This document shows positions 23,461 through 35,302 of a DNA stretch of 64,000 nucleotides, piece after piece. The stretch comes from Clonostachys chloroleuca (Eukaryota > Ascomycota > Sordariomycetes > Hypocreales > Bionectriaceae), in contig JBANAY010000003.1 in the NCBI GenBank assembly GCA_037952775.1, positions 10,106,001-10,170,000 on the forward strand, in the 5' to 3' direction. Each line of letters opens with the position of its first letter. Position 1 is the first letter of the stretch. The notes below the pieces were generated by a model that did no database searches, was not told where the DNA came from, and was given only the letters and a program-made list of their open reading frames with translations. The position numbers and the translations under genes are program-made.

Positions 23461-25411
23461 ATGTCCTCCACGTCTCCTACTCCCGGGGCCTTCTCCCTCT
23501 TCCCCAGCCCAAGCAGCTCCACCCCGCCAATAACAGTCGGGCAGGCCGCACGCCCTCGACGATCGGAATCCCGTGAACGCAGAGCCCGGACGCCACAGAG
23601 CGCCCGGACCCGTACCCCTCAACCTGGAGAGCTGTCGCTGGCGACCTCACCACCACGAAGCAACGGCCGCAAGACACCCCAGCTGCAGGCACAGTCGCCG
23701 TCGTCGCAACAACAGCCGCAGCAGTCACCGCCGAGGCAACGGCAACGACAGGCGTCGGTATCGAGAGAGCAGCAGATGCAGTCGCCCGCGAGGGAACACC
23801 AGCAACAGCCAAGGGAGCAACAGACACAATCCCCTGCGAGGGAACCCCGCGAACTGCCACCACTGCCCAGGGAACAGACACCGGTAGCCGCCGAGCAGCC
23901 TCAGGCGCAACATCCTCTTCAGCAACACCCTTCAAGGTTGGTGCGTAACCCGGATCGGAGCTCTATCGCGAAGCCGCCTCTTGAGGAGGAAGCAGGATCG
24001 TCGGGCCAGGTACGGTCCATCTTCCCGACTTACAACCCCAACATACCCCTCAACCAACAGAATTATGCGCCCACGCAACTCGGCCCTACAGGGATACCGA
24101 GGGCCATCATCAGTAGGCAGTCATTCTTCCCCAATGACGACTCAGAGGGCATCAACCAGGAGGAGCCTCCGCTTCCTGTTACCACCCGCAGCCCCTTGCG
24201 AGGAGGTTCCGAGGACGATCCCAGGTGGGGGCATGCCGTGCCACTGCCAAGGGAGCCTCCCGTAGAACCCCAGACCTGCACGACGAGCCAGCTCAAGTCT
24301 TTCTGGAGAGTTGCAAATGGGTGGAGGGCTACCCCCTGGAGGGGCGGGTATATTGCATGAAGCTGGAGCAGGAGAAGGACGCGCCTGTATATACGCTCTC
24401 CTCGTCCACCCAGCCATTTTACAATATCCGCATCGACCCGACTTCCGCCTCGGCGTATGTGACGGTCAAGCGCCATGACCCCAACAAGCCGTACAAGGAC
24501 CCAACAGGAGACTCGAGCCCTATCTCGGGGAACAGCCTGCTGTCTGCCGTGAGCGGAGGAAGCAATAGCAGTCCGAGGAGCTCCAAAATCACCGATGGGA
24601 AGCACTGGGCCGAGGCTCTGACGACGACCCTCGAGGAGGAATCTCGCCGGCATCGCCCCAATGACGGGCTTGTCGCGCTCCTCATGCCCCGAGCAGCTGC
24701 CAAGATGGCGGTGGAGAAGGCCAACGATCCCCAGGCCGTCTATATGGCTGAGCGAGAATGCGCGCGTCTAGTCTGGGATGACGACAGCGCGAGCCACTTC
24801 CTCGTGCACCCTGCCCTGGCGACCCCATTCTGCGTAACCATTGACCGGTCACCGGCGTGGTCGCGCGTCGAGTACACACTCGAGCACCACGAGTCCCCCC
24901 AGCACCTGGCCAAGCTGACGCGGGACGGCACCGGCGCTGGCTGGCTCGAGTTCGACACGGGGCTCGCCTCCAAGATCGAGTCGTGCTACATCGCCGATGT
25001 GGCCATCACGGCGCTCATCCTCGTCGCGTCCGCGGACGAGAAGAACCAGCCCGTGGCCGAGACCTTCGAGCCTCCCCCGTCCTGCCCCCTCCCCAGACCC
25101 TGTTCCTCAAGAGCAACAGCAGCAGGGAGAAGGTCTTCGGCAAGGCGTTCGGCGGCAAGAAGAACAAGGGGCCCGTCGAGGTCTTTGAGCTAGATCTTGA
25201 GAGCCAGAGCAGCAGTCTCGGAAAGGACAAGAAGAAGAAGAAGGACACCAAGGTGAAGGAGGGGCTGGACAAGCTGCCGTTTGTGCTGCGGGTCCCAGCG
25301 AAACTGGCTCGGTGGGCGTTCAAGGCTTTGATATGGATATTTACACAGATTTTCGGTTGTTTAAAGGCGATGTTTTGCTGCTGTTATGGCGTGGTTGGGT
25401 CCAAGTACTAG
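23461..25411 (+). CDS. Conserved fungal protein of unknown function, Cys-rich hydrophobic tail (two frame breaks)
   Basis: No intron is needed. The protein is about 650 residues after adding one C at each of two tracts. The N-terminal 270 residues are disordered and Gln/Pro/Arg-rich, with PAREPRELPPLPREQ-like repeats. An ordered domain follows, with LESCKWVEGYPLEGR, YTLSSSTQPFYNIRID, LTTTLEEESRRHRPNDG, CARLVWDDDSASHFLVHPA and WSRVEYTLEHHESPQHL. The C-terminus has a Lys-rich patch (KDKKKKKD), then ALIWIFTQIFGCLKAMFCCC, which could be a palmitoylated membrane anchor. I recall database entries of this family labelled acetylserotonin methyltransferase-like, but I see no methyltransferase motif and do not endorse that name. 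Break 1 is in the C4 run at 24268-24271 (VEPPDLHDEP). Break 2 is in a C5 run at 25074-25078 or 25085-25089 (FEPPPVLPPPQTLF). Confidence 0.7.
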
Positions 25412-25516
25412 GGTTAATGAGAAAATGAAACGTGCCAGAGTAGAAACCGTCTGGCTCAAATATTGCTCCAACATATACTGAATTCTGTAATCAAACGTGA
25501 GGAAGTGTCAAATCGA

Positions 25517-25536
25517 TGAATGAATGAATGAATGAA
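25517..25536. repeat. (TGAA)5 microsatellite
   Basis: A tetranucleotide repeat in the 217-bp gap between two convergent genes. Confidence 0.85.
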
Positions 25537-25627
25537 GTCGTAAAGTTCGTATTAATTCAGCCACCGTGGGCCGATGAGAATGGCTTGGCTGGTATAAAAG
25601 GGTTTTGGATCATTCCCATGCACACAA

Positions 25628-26505
25628 CTACCTCTTTCGTGTGCGGAACTTGAGCTTTTTCCCTCTCCTAGTCTCACCCCCGGATGTGGCCGTCTTGGCC
25701 ATCTTTGCCCGTTGTAGCTCAAGTTCCCTCTCGACATCCGTCAGAACTTTCAACTTATGCTTGGCAGCCTCAAGCTGCCTCCGTACCCTTCGTAGCGATT
25801 TTTCCCTCTCGTCCTCTGCCTCGTCCCCTTCCTCCTCATCATCGTCGAGTCCCTCGAATTCTTCTTCGTGGCCGTCTTCTTCCTCCAGTCTATCTTGCAC
25901 CACCTCGTCTTGCTCCTCTTCCGTGTCCAAGAAGACAATCTTCCTCGCGGGCTTGGCCCTCATCGACTTGGGAGGCAGATCGAAGTCGTCATCGTCCTCA
26001 TCCTCGTCATCGTCATCCTCGTCCAGGCGATCCAGACCCTTGGTCAAGACAGCCTGCTCCTGCAGCTTTACCACCTCCTTCTGTGCAATCTGTCGCATCG
26101 TACGCACGTAGCCGATATCCTGAGTCTTGAGCAGCCGCACGGCATCGACGCTCATGGACTTGTTACCGCGGTCGCCCTGCACCGTTCCGCTCCACCTCTT
26201 GCCGTCCATGAGCTTCGAGCCGGGTCCCTTGCGGGACATCATCCCGAAGTAGAATTCATCCTCGTTGCGCTCGGCGGCCTTGGCGCGGAGGTTCTTGAGC
26301 TGCTTCTTCTTCTTGTTATATTCCTGTGCTCGCTTCGAGTAGTCCTATACAATTGAAACTGCGAGTTAGCGGGCGTTGTGCGTCCTCAGGATCATCGCGC
26401 GATGCTGACCTTGTGCTTCTCTAAAAGACCGAGACGTCGGCGCTCCAGCGGCTGGGCACGCTCCCTGTGGGGGTTCCGCTGGATGGCATTTCGCATTGAA
26501 GACAT
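25628..26505 (-). CDS. utp11: Utp11, U3 snoRNP / small-subunit processome protein
   Basis: The protein acts in the nucleolus in early 18S rRNA processing. Exon 1 is 26505-26410 ([20 protein letters not shown]). After a 65-bp intron, exon 2 is 26344-25628, giving 270 residues. Diagnostic features are the N-terminal [20 protein letters not shown] block, [20 protein letters not shown] and DIGYVRTM, then a long acidic stretch and a Lys/Arg C-terminus ([10 protein letters not shown]). Length and order agree with the Utp11 family. It is convergent with the gene ending at 25411 and divergent from the one at 27203. Confidence 0.92.
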
Positions 26506-27202
26506 CCTCAAAGACCCTGTTTATCGCAATCGCCAGGAATGGCAGCACGTATTTCCCAGGAGAGTTTGTTGCTGTGCAGCCAGAAAGAAGGTGGCTGCGA
26601 TGGATTTTGTTCAAGGTTGGAGGCGGCAGAATCTGAAAATTTTGGCGGTCAGAAATTTGGCCATTTGGCGGCAGATACCACTAAACCTCCAAGGATTCGA
26701 GGTGGGGCAGCACCTACTCTCACCAACTACACGAGATGATGATGAACATTTCCCAAGCTGGAAACTGATGAATTCTATCTCTAATGGTTCGCCAATTTAG
26801 GTATCGAACTCGGATCCAACCTAGATGAAGATGAAACATTGTATACTTAAGCGAGATGCAGAAACATCTTCACGCCCCTTCTAGATACATGGCCGCGAGA
26901 GCGCGCTGGATGTACTTCTGATAGCATGCAGTACGCACGACACGCATGAATCAACCCGCAAATGGTATATTTGCTACTCTGGGCAGCGTATCATTGTACA
27001 ATGAAACACAATAGAGTTTAGAAGCTACGTCGGTCAGGCAAGGTGACCTTGATGGTAGGCTTAGGCAGCAACACCTCCCTCCACTCACAACCCTCCTATA
27101 GCCGGTGCAGGAGAGCATAAAGAGGGAGCAGGTCCCTTCTTTACCACCCCAGATATTCCCCCACTCACAAGCATTTACCGTCCGACTGAAGCGCTCTCAA
27201 AA
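26506..27202. other. Bidirectional promoter region
   Basis: About 700 bp separate the start codons of Utp11 (-) and the F-box-like gene (+). No other gene is seen. Confidence 0.6.
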
Positions 27203-28705
27203 ATGCCTCCATCACCATGTTTTACGGGCCTCCCCACTGAGGTCCGCTTGCAAATCTACGAATTTTACTTTCATCTTCCAGGTGGTCTAATCTATTCCCA
27301 CAACAAACAAAAGCTCGTTGCAAAGGATCCAGAGGAAAAGCTGGAGGTTTCCTTAATGTTCACGTGTCGTACCATAGCTGTCGAGACTGAAGGTCTGCCT
27401 TTTGAGTTCAACACGGTCACTTTTACCACGGGCTGTCACACAAGCAACTACAGCCATGCTGGGGAATATTCACAAACTCTCCGCCGGCTTCACATTCAGC
27501 GTTTCGAAGTCCTCACCTACATGCGCCCAGCGATCTCAAAGGAAATCTATGACGAAACAACTTCGAGATTTCCGCTCTTCGAACCAGTGTTAGATGCCAT
27601 CAAGGAACACTGGCCGCAGAACGGGGAGGACAACGAGGAATTCATACGCGAAATCGCTCGATGGGGTGATGTGCCTTTTTCTGCACGAGAAGCAGTAGCT
27701 CTCACATGCCAGTTGGCACTGCAATCAATGGAAAGGGAAACCATCGCTGCCGTGGCCAGATACCGGCTGGACCACCCGAATCTACCTCCCCACGATGACC
27801 CCTTGCGCATACTCACTCTTGATCACCCACCTTGGGAGATACCCTCGAAAAGGAAATTGCAGCGACTACGAGCTAGCTTATATATGCCACCTCAAGGCGC
27901 CTTCTCCTGGGAGCGAGGTGTTAGGAATGATGATGGCATATGGAAGAATTCTAGTCAACATACAAGGCCGTATCACTTCTCCGCAGCTGCAGTAGCTATC
28001 CATTTTCTCCACCAGCTGTCTTTCAAGCAACGAGCGCATTTTCGAAACATCGTGCTTCGCGAGGACTCCAAGTCTGTCGCTTTCCCAGCATGTCACGCTC
28101 GCGGACTCATTCCTTTCTGCCAGGAGAATCCTTGCCTTCGCATCGAGAGGCGAGTTAATTTAATCGGTAACGTTTTAGAGGTCCCTGAAGATCTATGCCT
28201 CGCACGTGACAGGTTCATATCCGATATGTCCAAAGCATTGGCGGTCTGGCTTGTTGAGGCAATGGACATGGAGCCTGCCGGCATGCCACCCAATGCCTTG
28301 AGCTTTGTTCTCGACGATGATCAGGCGCCGGACAGGGCGATGGTCGCCTTTGACAAAGTTTATCATAGGTGCCTCACTTGGCAGCGCCATTTGGAGAGCG
28401 GTTACGAAAGCGGCGACAAGAACACGAGGAGCTTCTTCCAATTGGCGAAGAATAGGCTATATATTTTGGATGGATTTCCCCGAGCGATGGAGGAACTCTA
28501 CCGAAATAATGGCATCCTCCGCTGCAACTTCAACCCAGGTGAGCCAAGGGAAGTAACCGAAAGCTCGATCTGGACCATGGACGACTACGCGACCATCGAC
28601 ATCGTTGACGAACTGGGATTTGACCAACGGAGTGTCATGCTTCACTTTAACCATGCTATAGGCGAAGTATTTGGGGATACTGAACTTCCGGGTCTTCTTT
28701 GGTGA
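27203..28705 (+). CDS. F-box-like fungal protein of unknown function
   Basis: This is a single exon of 500 residues with ATG at 27203. The N-terminus (FTGLPTEVRLQIYEFYFHLP) has the LPxEVRxxIY pattern of the F-box-like and 2EXR-like domains common in filamentous fungi. It is followed by SLMFTCRTIAVE and LPFEFNTVTF, where related proteins describe a strand-rich unit. The remainder is mixed alpha/beta with conserved-looking Trp and Cys (NPCLRIERRVNLIGNV) but no catalytic motif I recognise. It could be a substrate receptor of an SCF-type ligase, but many members lack such evidence. Such genes form large, variable families in this group of fungi. Confidence 0.75.
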   Translation: MPPSPCFTGLPTEVRLQIYEFYFHLPGGLIYSHNKQKLVAKDPEEKLEVSLMFTCRTIAVETEGLPFEFNTVTFTTGCHTSNYSHAGEYSQTLRRLHIQRFEVLTYMRPAISKEIYDETTSRFPLFEPVLDAIKEHWPQNGEDNEEFIREIARWGDVPFSAREAVALTCQLALQSMERETIAAVARYRLDHPNLPPHDDPLRILTLDHPPWEIPSKRKLQRLRASLYMPPQGAFSWERGVRNDDGIWKNSSQHTRPYHFSAAAVAIHFLHQLSFKQRAHFRNIVLREDSKSVAFPACHARGLIPFCQENPCLRIERRVNLIGNVLEVPEDLCLARDRFISDMSKALAVWLVEAMDMEPAGMPPNALSFVLDDDQAPDRAMVAFDKVYHRCLTWQRHLESGYESGDKNTRSFFQLAKNRLYILDGFPRAMEELYRNNGILRCNFNPGEPREVTESSIWTMDDYATIDIVDELGFDQRSVMLHFNHAIGEVFGDTELPGLLW

Positions 28706-29112
28706 GGTATGTCTTGCTTTCTCCGGCTTCTTCCCTTCCTTCTTTCTGAACTAGGTTGTCTTCCCAATATTTTTTTGTTGCTTCGACCAAGCCGCTTAGT
28801 AGGGGTTCGTTTCATTCACTTGGGAGTCATGATACGTTATGGTTTGTAATTCATCCCGCTGGGTAGTTGTTCCAATAGCAATGAAGAACAATTCAGTGCA
28901 TGCTTGTGCACCGATATGTGCCCCTAGGGAATTCAGCTTCCATACGACTCAGAGACGATCAAGTTGACTTGAGTTCGACTCCATCATTTAACAATTAACC
29001 CATGTTCATACCGCTCTAAGTGTGTATATTTAACATATATTACGGATCGTATGCATAGATCCTAGAGTCTAGACAAGGGCTAAAACAAAGCCATTACCCA
29101 CGCATCAATGGA
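28706..29112. other. Convergent intergenic region
   Basis: AT-rich 3' flanks of two convergent genes; nothing else is seen. Confidence 0.65.
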
Positions 29113-31690
29113 TCATATAACGAACTTATCCTTCAACCTTAGGTCCCGGCTGCTTGCTCCCACAAAAATGAGATATTCGCCCTCCTGGACGATCCACTCC
29201 TGGCTCACAACATCCCAAACGGCAAAGTCTCTCATGTCGAGCTCGAACGTCAGCACTGCGTCCTCCCCTGGCTGTAGTCGCACCTTTTCAAAGCCGCGAA
29301 GCTGGCGCGGCGGCGAGTTGGGGATCGCAATGTACAGCTGAGCTACCTCCTCGCCTTCCCGGTCGCCGGTATTGGTGATCGAGGCAGTGACGGTAGCTGC
29401 GAGGTCCCAGCGGTTCTCTCCGTTGCATGGGGCAGAGGCGGCCAGGCCCTCGCGTTTGAGCTCCATGCTTGTATAGTTGAATGTAGTGTAGCTGAGCCCA
29501 AATCCGAACTCGAATCGTGGCGTGATGTGTTGTGCGTCAAAGGCGCGGTAGTCGAGGTAGGTGCCCTCGGAGAAGTCGCACTGGGGGTCCGTATCGCTGT
29601 CCGACGACTTGCCACAAGGGTGTAGGACACTTCCGTAGTCCGTCTCGTTCTTGGCGAGGGTGTAGGGCAGCTTTCCTGAGAATCCAGCCTCTCCGTAGAG
29701 CAGCTGCACAAGGGCTGTGCCGCTGTCCTGTCCCGGGAGGTGGGCAATGACCGTAGCCGTGACGTTGGGATGCTCGATCCACTGGTCTACGAGGCGTATG
29801 CCGGCTGCGTGGATTACGACGACTGTGTTGGCGCACTTGCGGGCGACATTCTGAACAAGGCCATCGCTGAAGTCGTCATGCAGACCGTCGCGATCCCAGC
29901 CCTCGGTTGCTATCGCGTTAATGAAGACCAGGCAGACATCAGAGGCAGCGTTCACACTCGGGTCGTGGGACCTGAGGTCCCAGTTCACCCAAGTGTCGTC
30001 TACTGCTGCTCGTTGTTGCAATGCATTGAGTGGCTGATAGTTCTTGTTAGAATAACCGTTTCTGTCCAGGTCGAGGAGTTGAACCTACATCGATCATATA
30101 AGCCGGCGCGTTGGCACCGGCTCGTCCTCCGGTGACAATAGTTCCACCTCTAGCTGCTTGATCAAAGTGCTGGGGCGTTCCCAAGTTTGCCTGTGCCATC
30201 TCCTCGGAAGACGTGTAGCCCAGCTCAAAGAGCTTGTCGGTATTCTTGGTTTGCGGGATCGTTGCATCATAGCCGAACACCGAGATCATCTTCAAGGGGC
30301 CTTTGAAGGGGAGTGTTTTGTTTTCGTTCTTGACAAGGACATGGCCCGCAATGGCACCCTCCAGAGTGATGGGCTTCGAGTGTGGATCGCGAGCATCGAT
30401 CTGCTCATGAGGTTCGGTTAGGTTCTTCATGCCAATTCCAGGCTCGGGGAATTTTCCTCCATCTTGGCCTGCGAGGTACCAGGCAGCAACGATTCTGTAT
30501 CCTGTTAGTAAGGACTTAATTTCTTACGGGTACTTGGAGACAAATTCACCTGGTTGCCATATCAGTTACCCGATCTTCAGTTACGGTGCCGTTGTGAACA
30601 GCATCAGTAAGATTATTCCCAAAACTTCCTCCAAGAGGCATCACCATATCCAGGCCAGCGTTTGCGCTCGTGAGATGATGGACGGCGTTCCAGTCCAGAA
30701 GCACAAAGCCTTGGAACCCCAACTCGGTCTTCAAGATTCCATTGAGGGTCTTGCTGTTGTCACAACCATAGGTGCTATTGATACGTTGGTAAGAGCACAT
30801 TACGGACGCCACGCCCGCGTGAATGCCATCAACAAATGGCCAGAGATAGAACTCGTGGAGAGTCTTATCATCGATGTTAGCAGAGACCGCCTCAACGCCA
30901 AAGTAAGGTCTTCTGTAGGTTTCTTGCTCGTTGCCGATAAAATGCTTCAGTACATATATTAGCAACGGGGGTACTGGCTTTTCGACCACTTGATATCATA
31001 CCTTGATGTTGGCGATTACGCCAGCTCCCTGATGCCCAACGATGGACTCAGCATTGAGCTTTCCGGACAGGTAGGGGTCAACACTGAATCCCTCCCAGTT
31101 GCGGCCACCCAGAGGGCTACGACCAAGAGGTCCAGCATTGGGCCCTAAGATGATGTTGACTGTGACTCTTTGTGAGCATAGCTTCTTCAATGGGATCCGC
31201 ACTTTGGGGTGGTTGACGCACCGCCTTTTGCCTTGAACTCCTTTCCCATATACCAACCCCTCTGGTAGGTCAGATTCTTGTCCCAGCTGGCTCCCACATG
31301 AATAGCCGACGGGAAGGAACTGACAAAATCAGTCGCTCTAACGCCGTTCCCGGCATCGTGGAGGCACATGCCTGGCCAGTCCAGCCGGGGAACGGTGCCG
31401 GTCGTGCCAGCACAGACATTGTCCGCCTTGAAGCCTCGTGTGATGTTGACTTTTTCCTCCAGTGTCATCTGCCCTACGAGGCTGCGTGCGCTTGCATACG
31501 CATTTGTCCAGACGCCATCTCCCTTCCCGGGTGCTAGTTTGCTGGTTTAGCTGTTTGTTTATTTGACCTTATCATTTGGTGAAAACTCACGGCTAGGAAA
31601 AACCGGCGGTGATTCATAGCTACCTGCCGATGCCAGAGGCAGCAGCAGGCTCAAGAAAGACAAAGAGGCTTGCGCAGAGGGAGGCCACAT
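29113..31690 (-). CDS. Secreted beta-glucosidase, GH3
   Basis: The enzyme releases glucose from cellobiose and other beta-glucosides. Six exons: 31690-31591, 31533-31222, 31165-31002, 30944-30550, 30494-30089 and 30042-29113. They sum to 2307 bases, a 768-residue protein. Introns are 46-57 bp. The signal peptide is [22 protein letters not shown]3 features are [41 protein letters not shown], the nucleophile Asp in [18 protein letters not shown], and a C-terminal fibronectin-III-like domain ([22 protein letters not shown]). The residue before the DW pair is Leu, where the common fungal motif has Ser (SDW). Cellobiose is the default substrate guess, but a beta-xylosidase-like or glycoside-specific role is possible. 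Confidence 0.9.
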
Positions 31691-32412
31691 GGTTGATGGA
31701 TGAGGGTTCTGTTCTCAGAGCACTGGCGGTGTTGTTGATTCCCCAGTACTAAGTAATTTATTTACCTAGAGAAGGCGATCATCTCCCACCTCAAGGATAA
31801 ATAATTAGAACAGCCGGGATACGTCACCGCAATTCTTGAATTGCTGATTTTACCGGGGTCCATGCTCCACGATTGGAATAAAAAAAATCAGAGTCGTGGA
31901 TGTTCTACAACATTCAAGGCAACCTCCTGGTTGTATTTGCTGGCATTGATTCAGTGCTGGCAGCCGCACTAGACCGCACTAAGGACGCCTAATATTGGCG
32001 GTTTCAAGTCGAAACATTGATTCGCATCAACAACCTCCCAAAAAAGCCGTCTGTTGTACAGCAGAATGCCAAGCTCGTATTTGATGGTGTGACTGGTCAG
32101 GCGTAAGCCTGGAAAGGTAGGTTTGAGCGGGAGCCGACATCATAAAATAACATGACCGACTTGAGTGCCAGTCATACGACAATTACCAATACACCAGATC
32201 AATTCTCGAAGAGTCCGTTTGTAACGGAGTATTACATTGCTGATGTCTATTTACTTTATACATTGATACTCGTACAGAATTCATTATACAGGCCGCAAGG
32301 GCGTATAATTACACAGGTAGCTACAAATGAGTGTATCTACCGGGTGAGGGAATGGGGTAGGCGGGCAAAGTATGCCACATTCATCAGGCTCAGAAGACAG
32401 GAAGGAAGCCGG
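31691..32412. other. Intergenic region, no gene seen
   Basis: Promoter side of the GH3 gene and 3' side of the Asp-tRNA synthetase gene. It is AT-rich from 31740 on. No gene is supported. Confidence 0.6.
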
Positions 32413-34662
32413 CTACTTCTTGCTCCCAGCAATCACGAGCCCGTACGGCTCAAGCTGATCATTTGTGATCTTACCTGGAGCACGTACAAATGGATCTTCT
32501 CCCTTCATTGTCTTAGGGAAGGCAATCACATCCCTCACTGTAGGTGTATCGGTCAAGAGGGCCACCAAGCGATCGAACCCAAGCGCGAAACCGGCATGGG
32601 GTGGGCATCCAGCTCGCAGAGCTTCGAGCAGATGGGAGAAATCGTTGACCCGCTTGTCAGACATCTTGAGGATGTCGCGCATGATGAATTCTTGCACTTC
32701 TGCAATGTGAATACGCTCACTTCCACCACCAACCTCCGTGCCGTTCAAGACAAGGTCGTATGCCGCACTGCGGGCTTCCAAAGGATCAGTGAACAAAAGC
32801 TCCAAATCCTTCTGGGATAGAGGAGACGTGAAGGGATGGTGGCAGGCGGAAATCCCGGCACCGGCATCCTTGACTTTCCATGGCTCATCTTCCTCAATGG
32901 GCTTGAACATCGGGAACTCGGTCACCCAGAGGAACTGCAGCGACCCTGGTTCGCCGAGTCGAGGCTTACTCATGAGCCCTTCTTCAACAAGCGCTTTCCA
33001 CAGCGCCACTCGGAATTCTCCAATTTTGGTCGAGGAGAAACTATACTGGCCCTTTTGCTGCTGTCTTGCCTGGAAGACTACAAGATCGCCATCCTGAAGC
33101 TCCTTCCCTCCAGATACTTGGTCTAATACACTCTCATATTCGAACCCGATGGAGGAGAAGCCGCCCAGAGGCTTCATTGAGTCGTATACAAGGATTTGAG
33201 GTTGTCCGTCGGGGTTGTCCGTAAATAATGAGGGTAAATTTTGCATGAAATTATTGACAAATCGGCGAGAAACATCAGGGGAACTGTCATTCAAAGAGAA
33301 CGAGAAACCCTCGACAAGGGGCTCAGGAAGATGCGATATCATGCCGACAAAATCCCGGGCGGTGTCCGGAACAGTAAGAGGATAAATCTTTCGGCTGTTA
33401 ATACAAAATAAGCGAGAAATTATTCGACGCTACTCACTCGAGACGGTATTCTCAAATCAGGCTTGTCAATGCCGTACATAGCTATACAGTCTGCGAAAGT
33501 CAGGGTAGTGAACTGGTGAGCTGGGAGTTCATCAGCCCCCATGGGACCATTGGGGATGGCAGACAGATCGGGAACTCTCTCTCCGCGAAGTGTTTGGTAG
33601 CTATGGGCGGGCCTCAATGCTGCCAACGCCTTCAATACAATATCTGTGATATCTTTCTGGACGTTGGCGGCCCGCGCGAAAGCCCATTCCATATCGAGCT
33701 GCATGCGCATTAGAACAATTGGTATCGACAGATACATGCATTGAGACCAACCTGAGAGAATTCGGGCTGACGGTCAGCTCTAGAGTCTTCATCACGATAA
33801 CACCGAGCCCATTGCATATAACGACCAATACCACTTGCTACCAGCACCTGTTTATATTGCTGCGGGCTCTGGGTCAAGGCGTAGGCTTTCCCCTTCTGCC
33901 TTGTTGGTACGAGGAACTCTCTAGCACCCTCGGGAGTGGACTTAAATAGTGTCGGGGTCTCGACATCCGTAAACCCTTTCTCAACGAGTCCTTGGTTCAG
34001 AATGCCCTTGAGCCAGGAACGAAACTTGAGGCGGGCTTGTAACTCAAGGTGGAATCGAAGCTGAAGATGCCGCTTTGTCTGGGGAAATACGGTCTCCGAA
34101 GTGACAATTATATCCTTCGAAATACTATTCAGCGTCTGAATGCCCTGGGCATTGAATGTCATCTTCGTCGAGGTCGCATCTTGTGCCCCGCCTTCTACTG
34201 GGACTGCTTCAGGATGTACTTGTACTAGAACGGGAGAATGTGCGGGGACTTGTCGGAACTTATCATGAGCCTCGGTGTCGAGTTCGGCCTTGGAGCAGAG
34301 CTGAATAACTTGCCCCGAGGGGAGCGTCAGGTCGGCGAACGAGAGCTGCTTGGAAACGTTCCGGCGCTTCCCAATGAATCCCACATATCGTCCGTCTACA
34401 CCATTCTCGAGCGGGAGGTCGAAAGATTCCCGGTCTATCGACGGTCAGCACCGTTTCAGTCGTACGGCGAAGAAATTGGCTTACAAGAAGACCAGGTGTT
34501 CAACAATTGATTGCGCTTCTGCGACGCAACAGCTGATTGTGTCCGAAGAATGGAGCTCGACCCGAAGCTTCGAGACGAGAATCTTGGAGTGCTAAGCGTC
34601 GCCCGAGGGAATTGGCATACCCTGCAACATGATGCCATGCGACGGCAGATTGAGGTTGTCAT
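32413..34662 (-). CDS. Mitochondrial aspartyl-tRNA synthetase
   Basis: The enzyme charges mitochondrial tRNA-Asp. Exons are 34662-34485, 34434-33752, 33698-33438 and 33387-32413, summing to 2097 bases (698 residues). The N-terminus ([14 protein letters not shown], then [11 protein letters not shown]) is an Arg/Ser-rich mitochondrial presequence. An OB-fold anticodon-binding part ([20 protein letters not shown]) precedes the class II catalytic core: [19 protein letters not shown], the bacterial-type motif 2 [19 protein letters not shown], a GAD-like insertion, and motif 3 [13 protein letters not shown]. The third intron needs an unusual acceptor (CCGAAAG|ATT) to keep frame; the nearby TTAACAG looks better but shifts the frame. 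The start at 34662 is chosen for the presequence; an in-frame ATG at 34701 is possible. Confidence 0.9.
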
Positions 34663-35302
34663 TGCCGCATCTGCTCGGTAGAAAACATATAAACAGACCA
34701 TAATCCAGAAGCCTGCCAAAATTCGAGGTCTCGTATTTATTAATAAACCCGCCGCCGGTGTCGCATACAGCTATAGCTTCCAAGCAGAGCGTGGGAGCGG
34801 ACCTAGCACACACTTTACAAGGCCTCCACTAAAAAAAGTTGAGCCGACATATTTCCGTCGCTGGTTAAATTCTGCCCAGAAGCGCGAATCTTTCTTCCGT
34901 TTCTTCTTTTCTCTTCATGAATCCTTCCATTCAAAAAAGTGTAAGTACAGACGTTGTTCTTTGCGATTTTACCCACGAGCCTGAAACTAACAAGATTCAC
35001 AGATGATGAGAACCGCGTGAATATATGATGCCTGCCTTCTCCCCAACCTACAAAACCCTCCCCTCTGGGGCTTAAGTGGTCTTGTAGGAAGGGCGAGAAC
35101 GGCAGTATGAAATAGGCGTTCGACACACCGACCTTGTTACTGCATCGGACGCGATGGAAAAAAGCTCTGAACTCCAGAGAATGGAAGAGATATATGGGAA
35201 CCGCTCGAGTTGCTTGGTTTCTACATCCCCACTATCACTATCCGCGTTGCAAGTGCAACAACAGCCCTCAAACCCCAACACGAGTCCTTCACAGTAATTG
35301 CA
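34663..35302. other. Intergenic region, no gene seen
   Basis: Upstream side of the synthetase gene. No supported gene. Confidence 0.55.

Noticed and set aside
28965..28990. GTTCGACTCC resembling a tRNA B box
   Set aside because: No matching A box or cloverleaf arms could be folded around it.
5273..31690. GH35, xylitol dehydrogenase and GH3 as a sugar-use gene cluster
   Set aside because: They are separated by many unrelated housekeeping genes and show no shared promoter architecture beyond one chance-level heptamer.
31740..32412. Gene in the spacer left of the Asp-tRNA synthetase
   Set aside because: The 220-codon frame at 32152-32820 runs antisense into the synthetase exon and has no recognisable motif.
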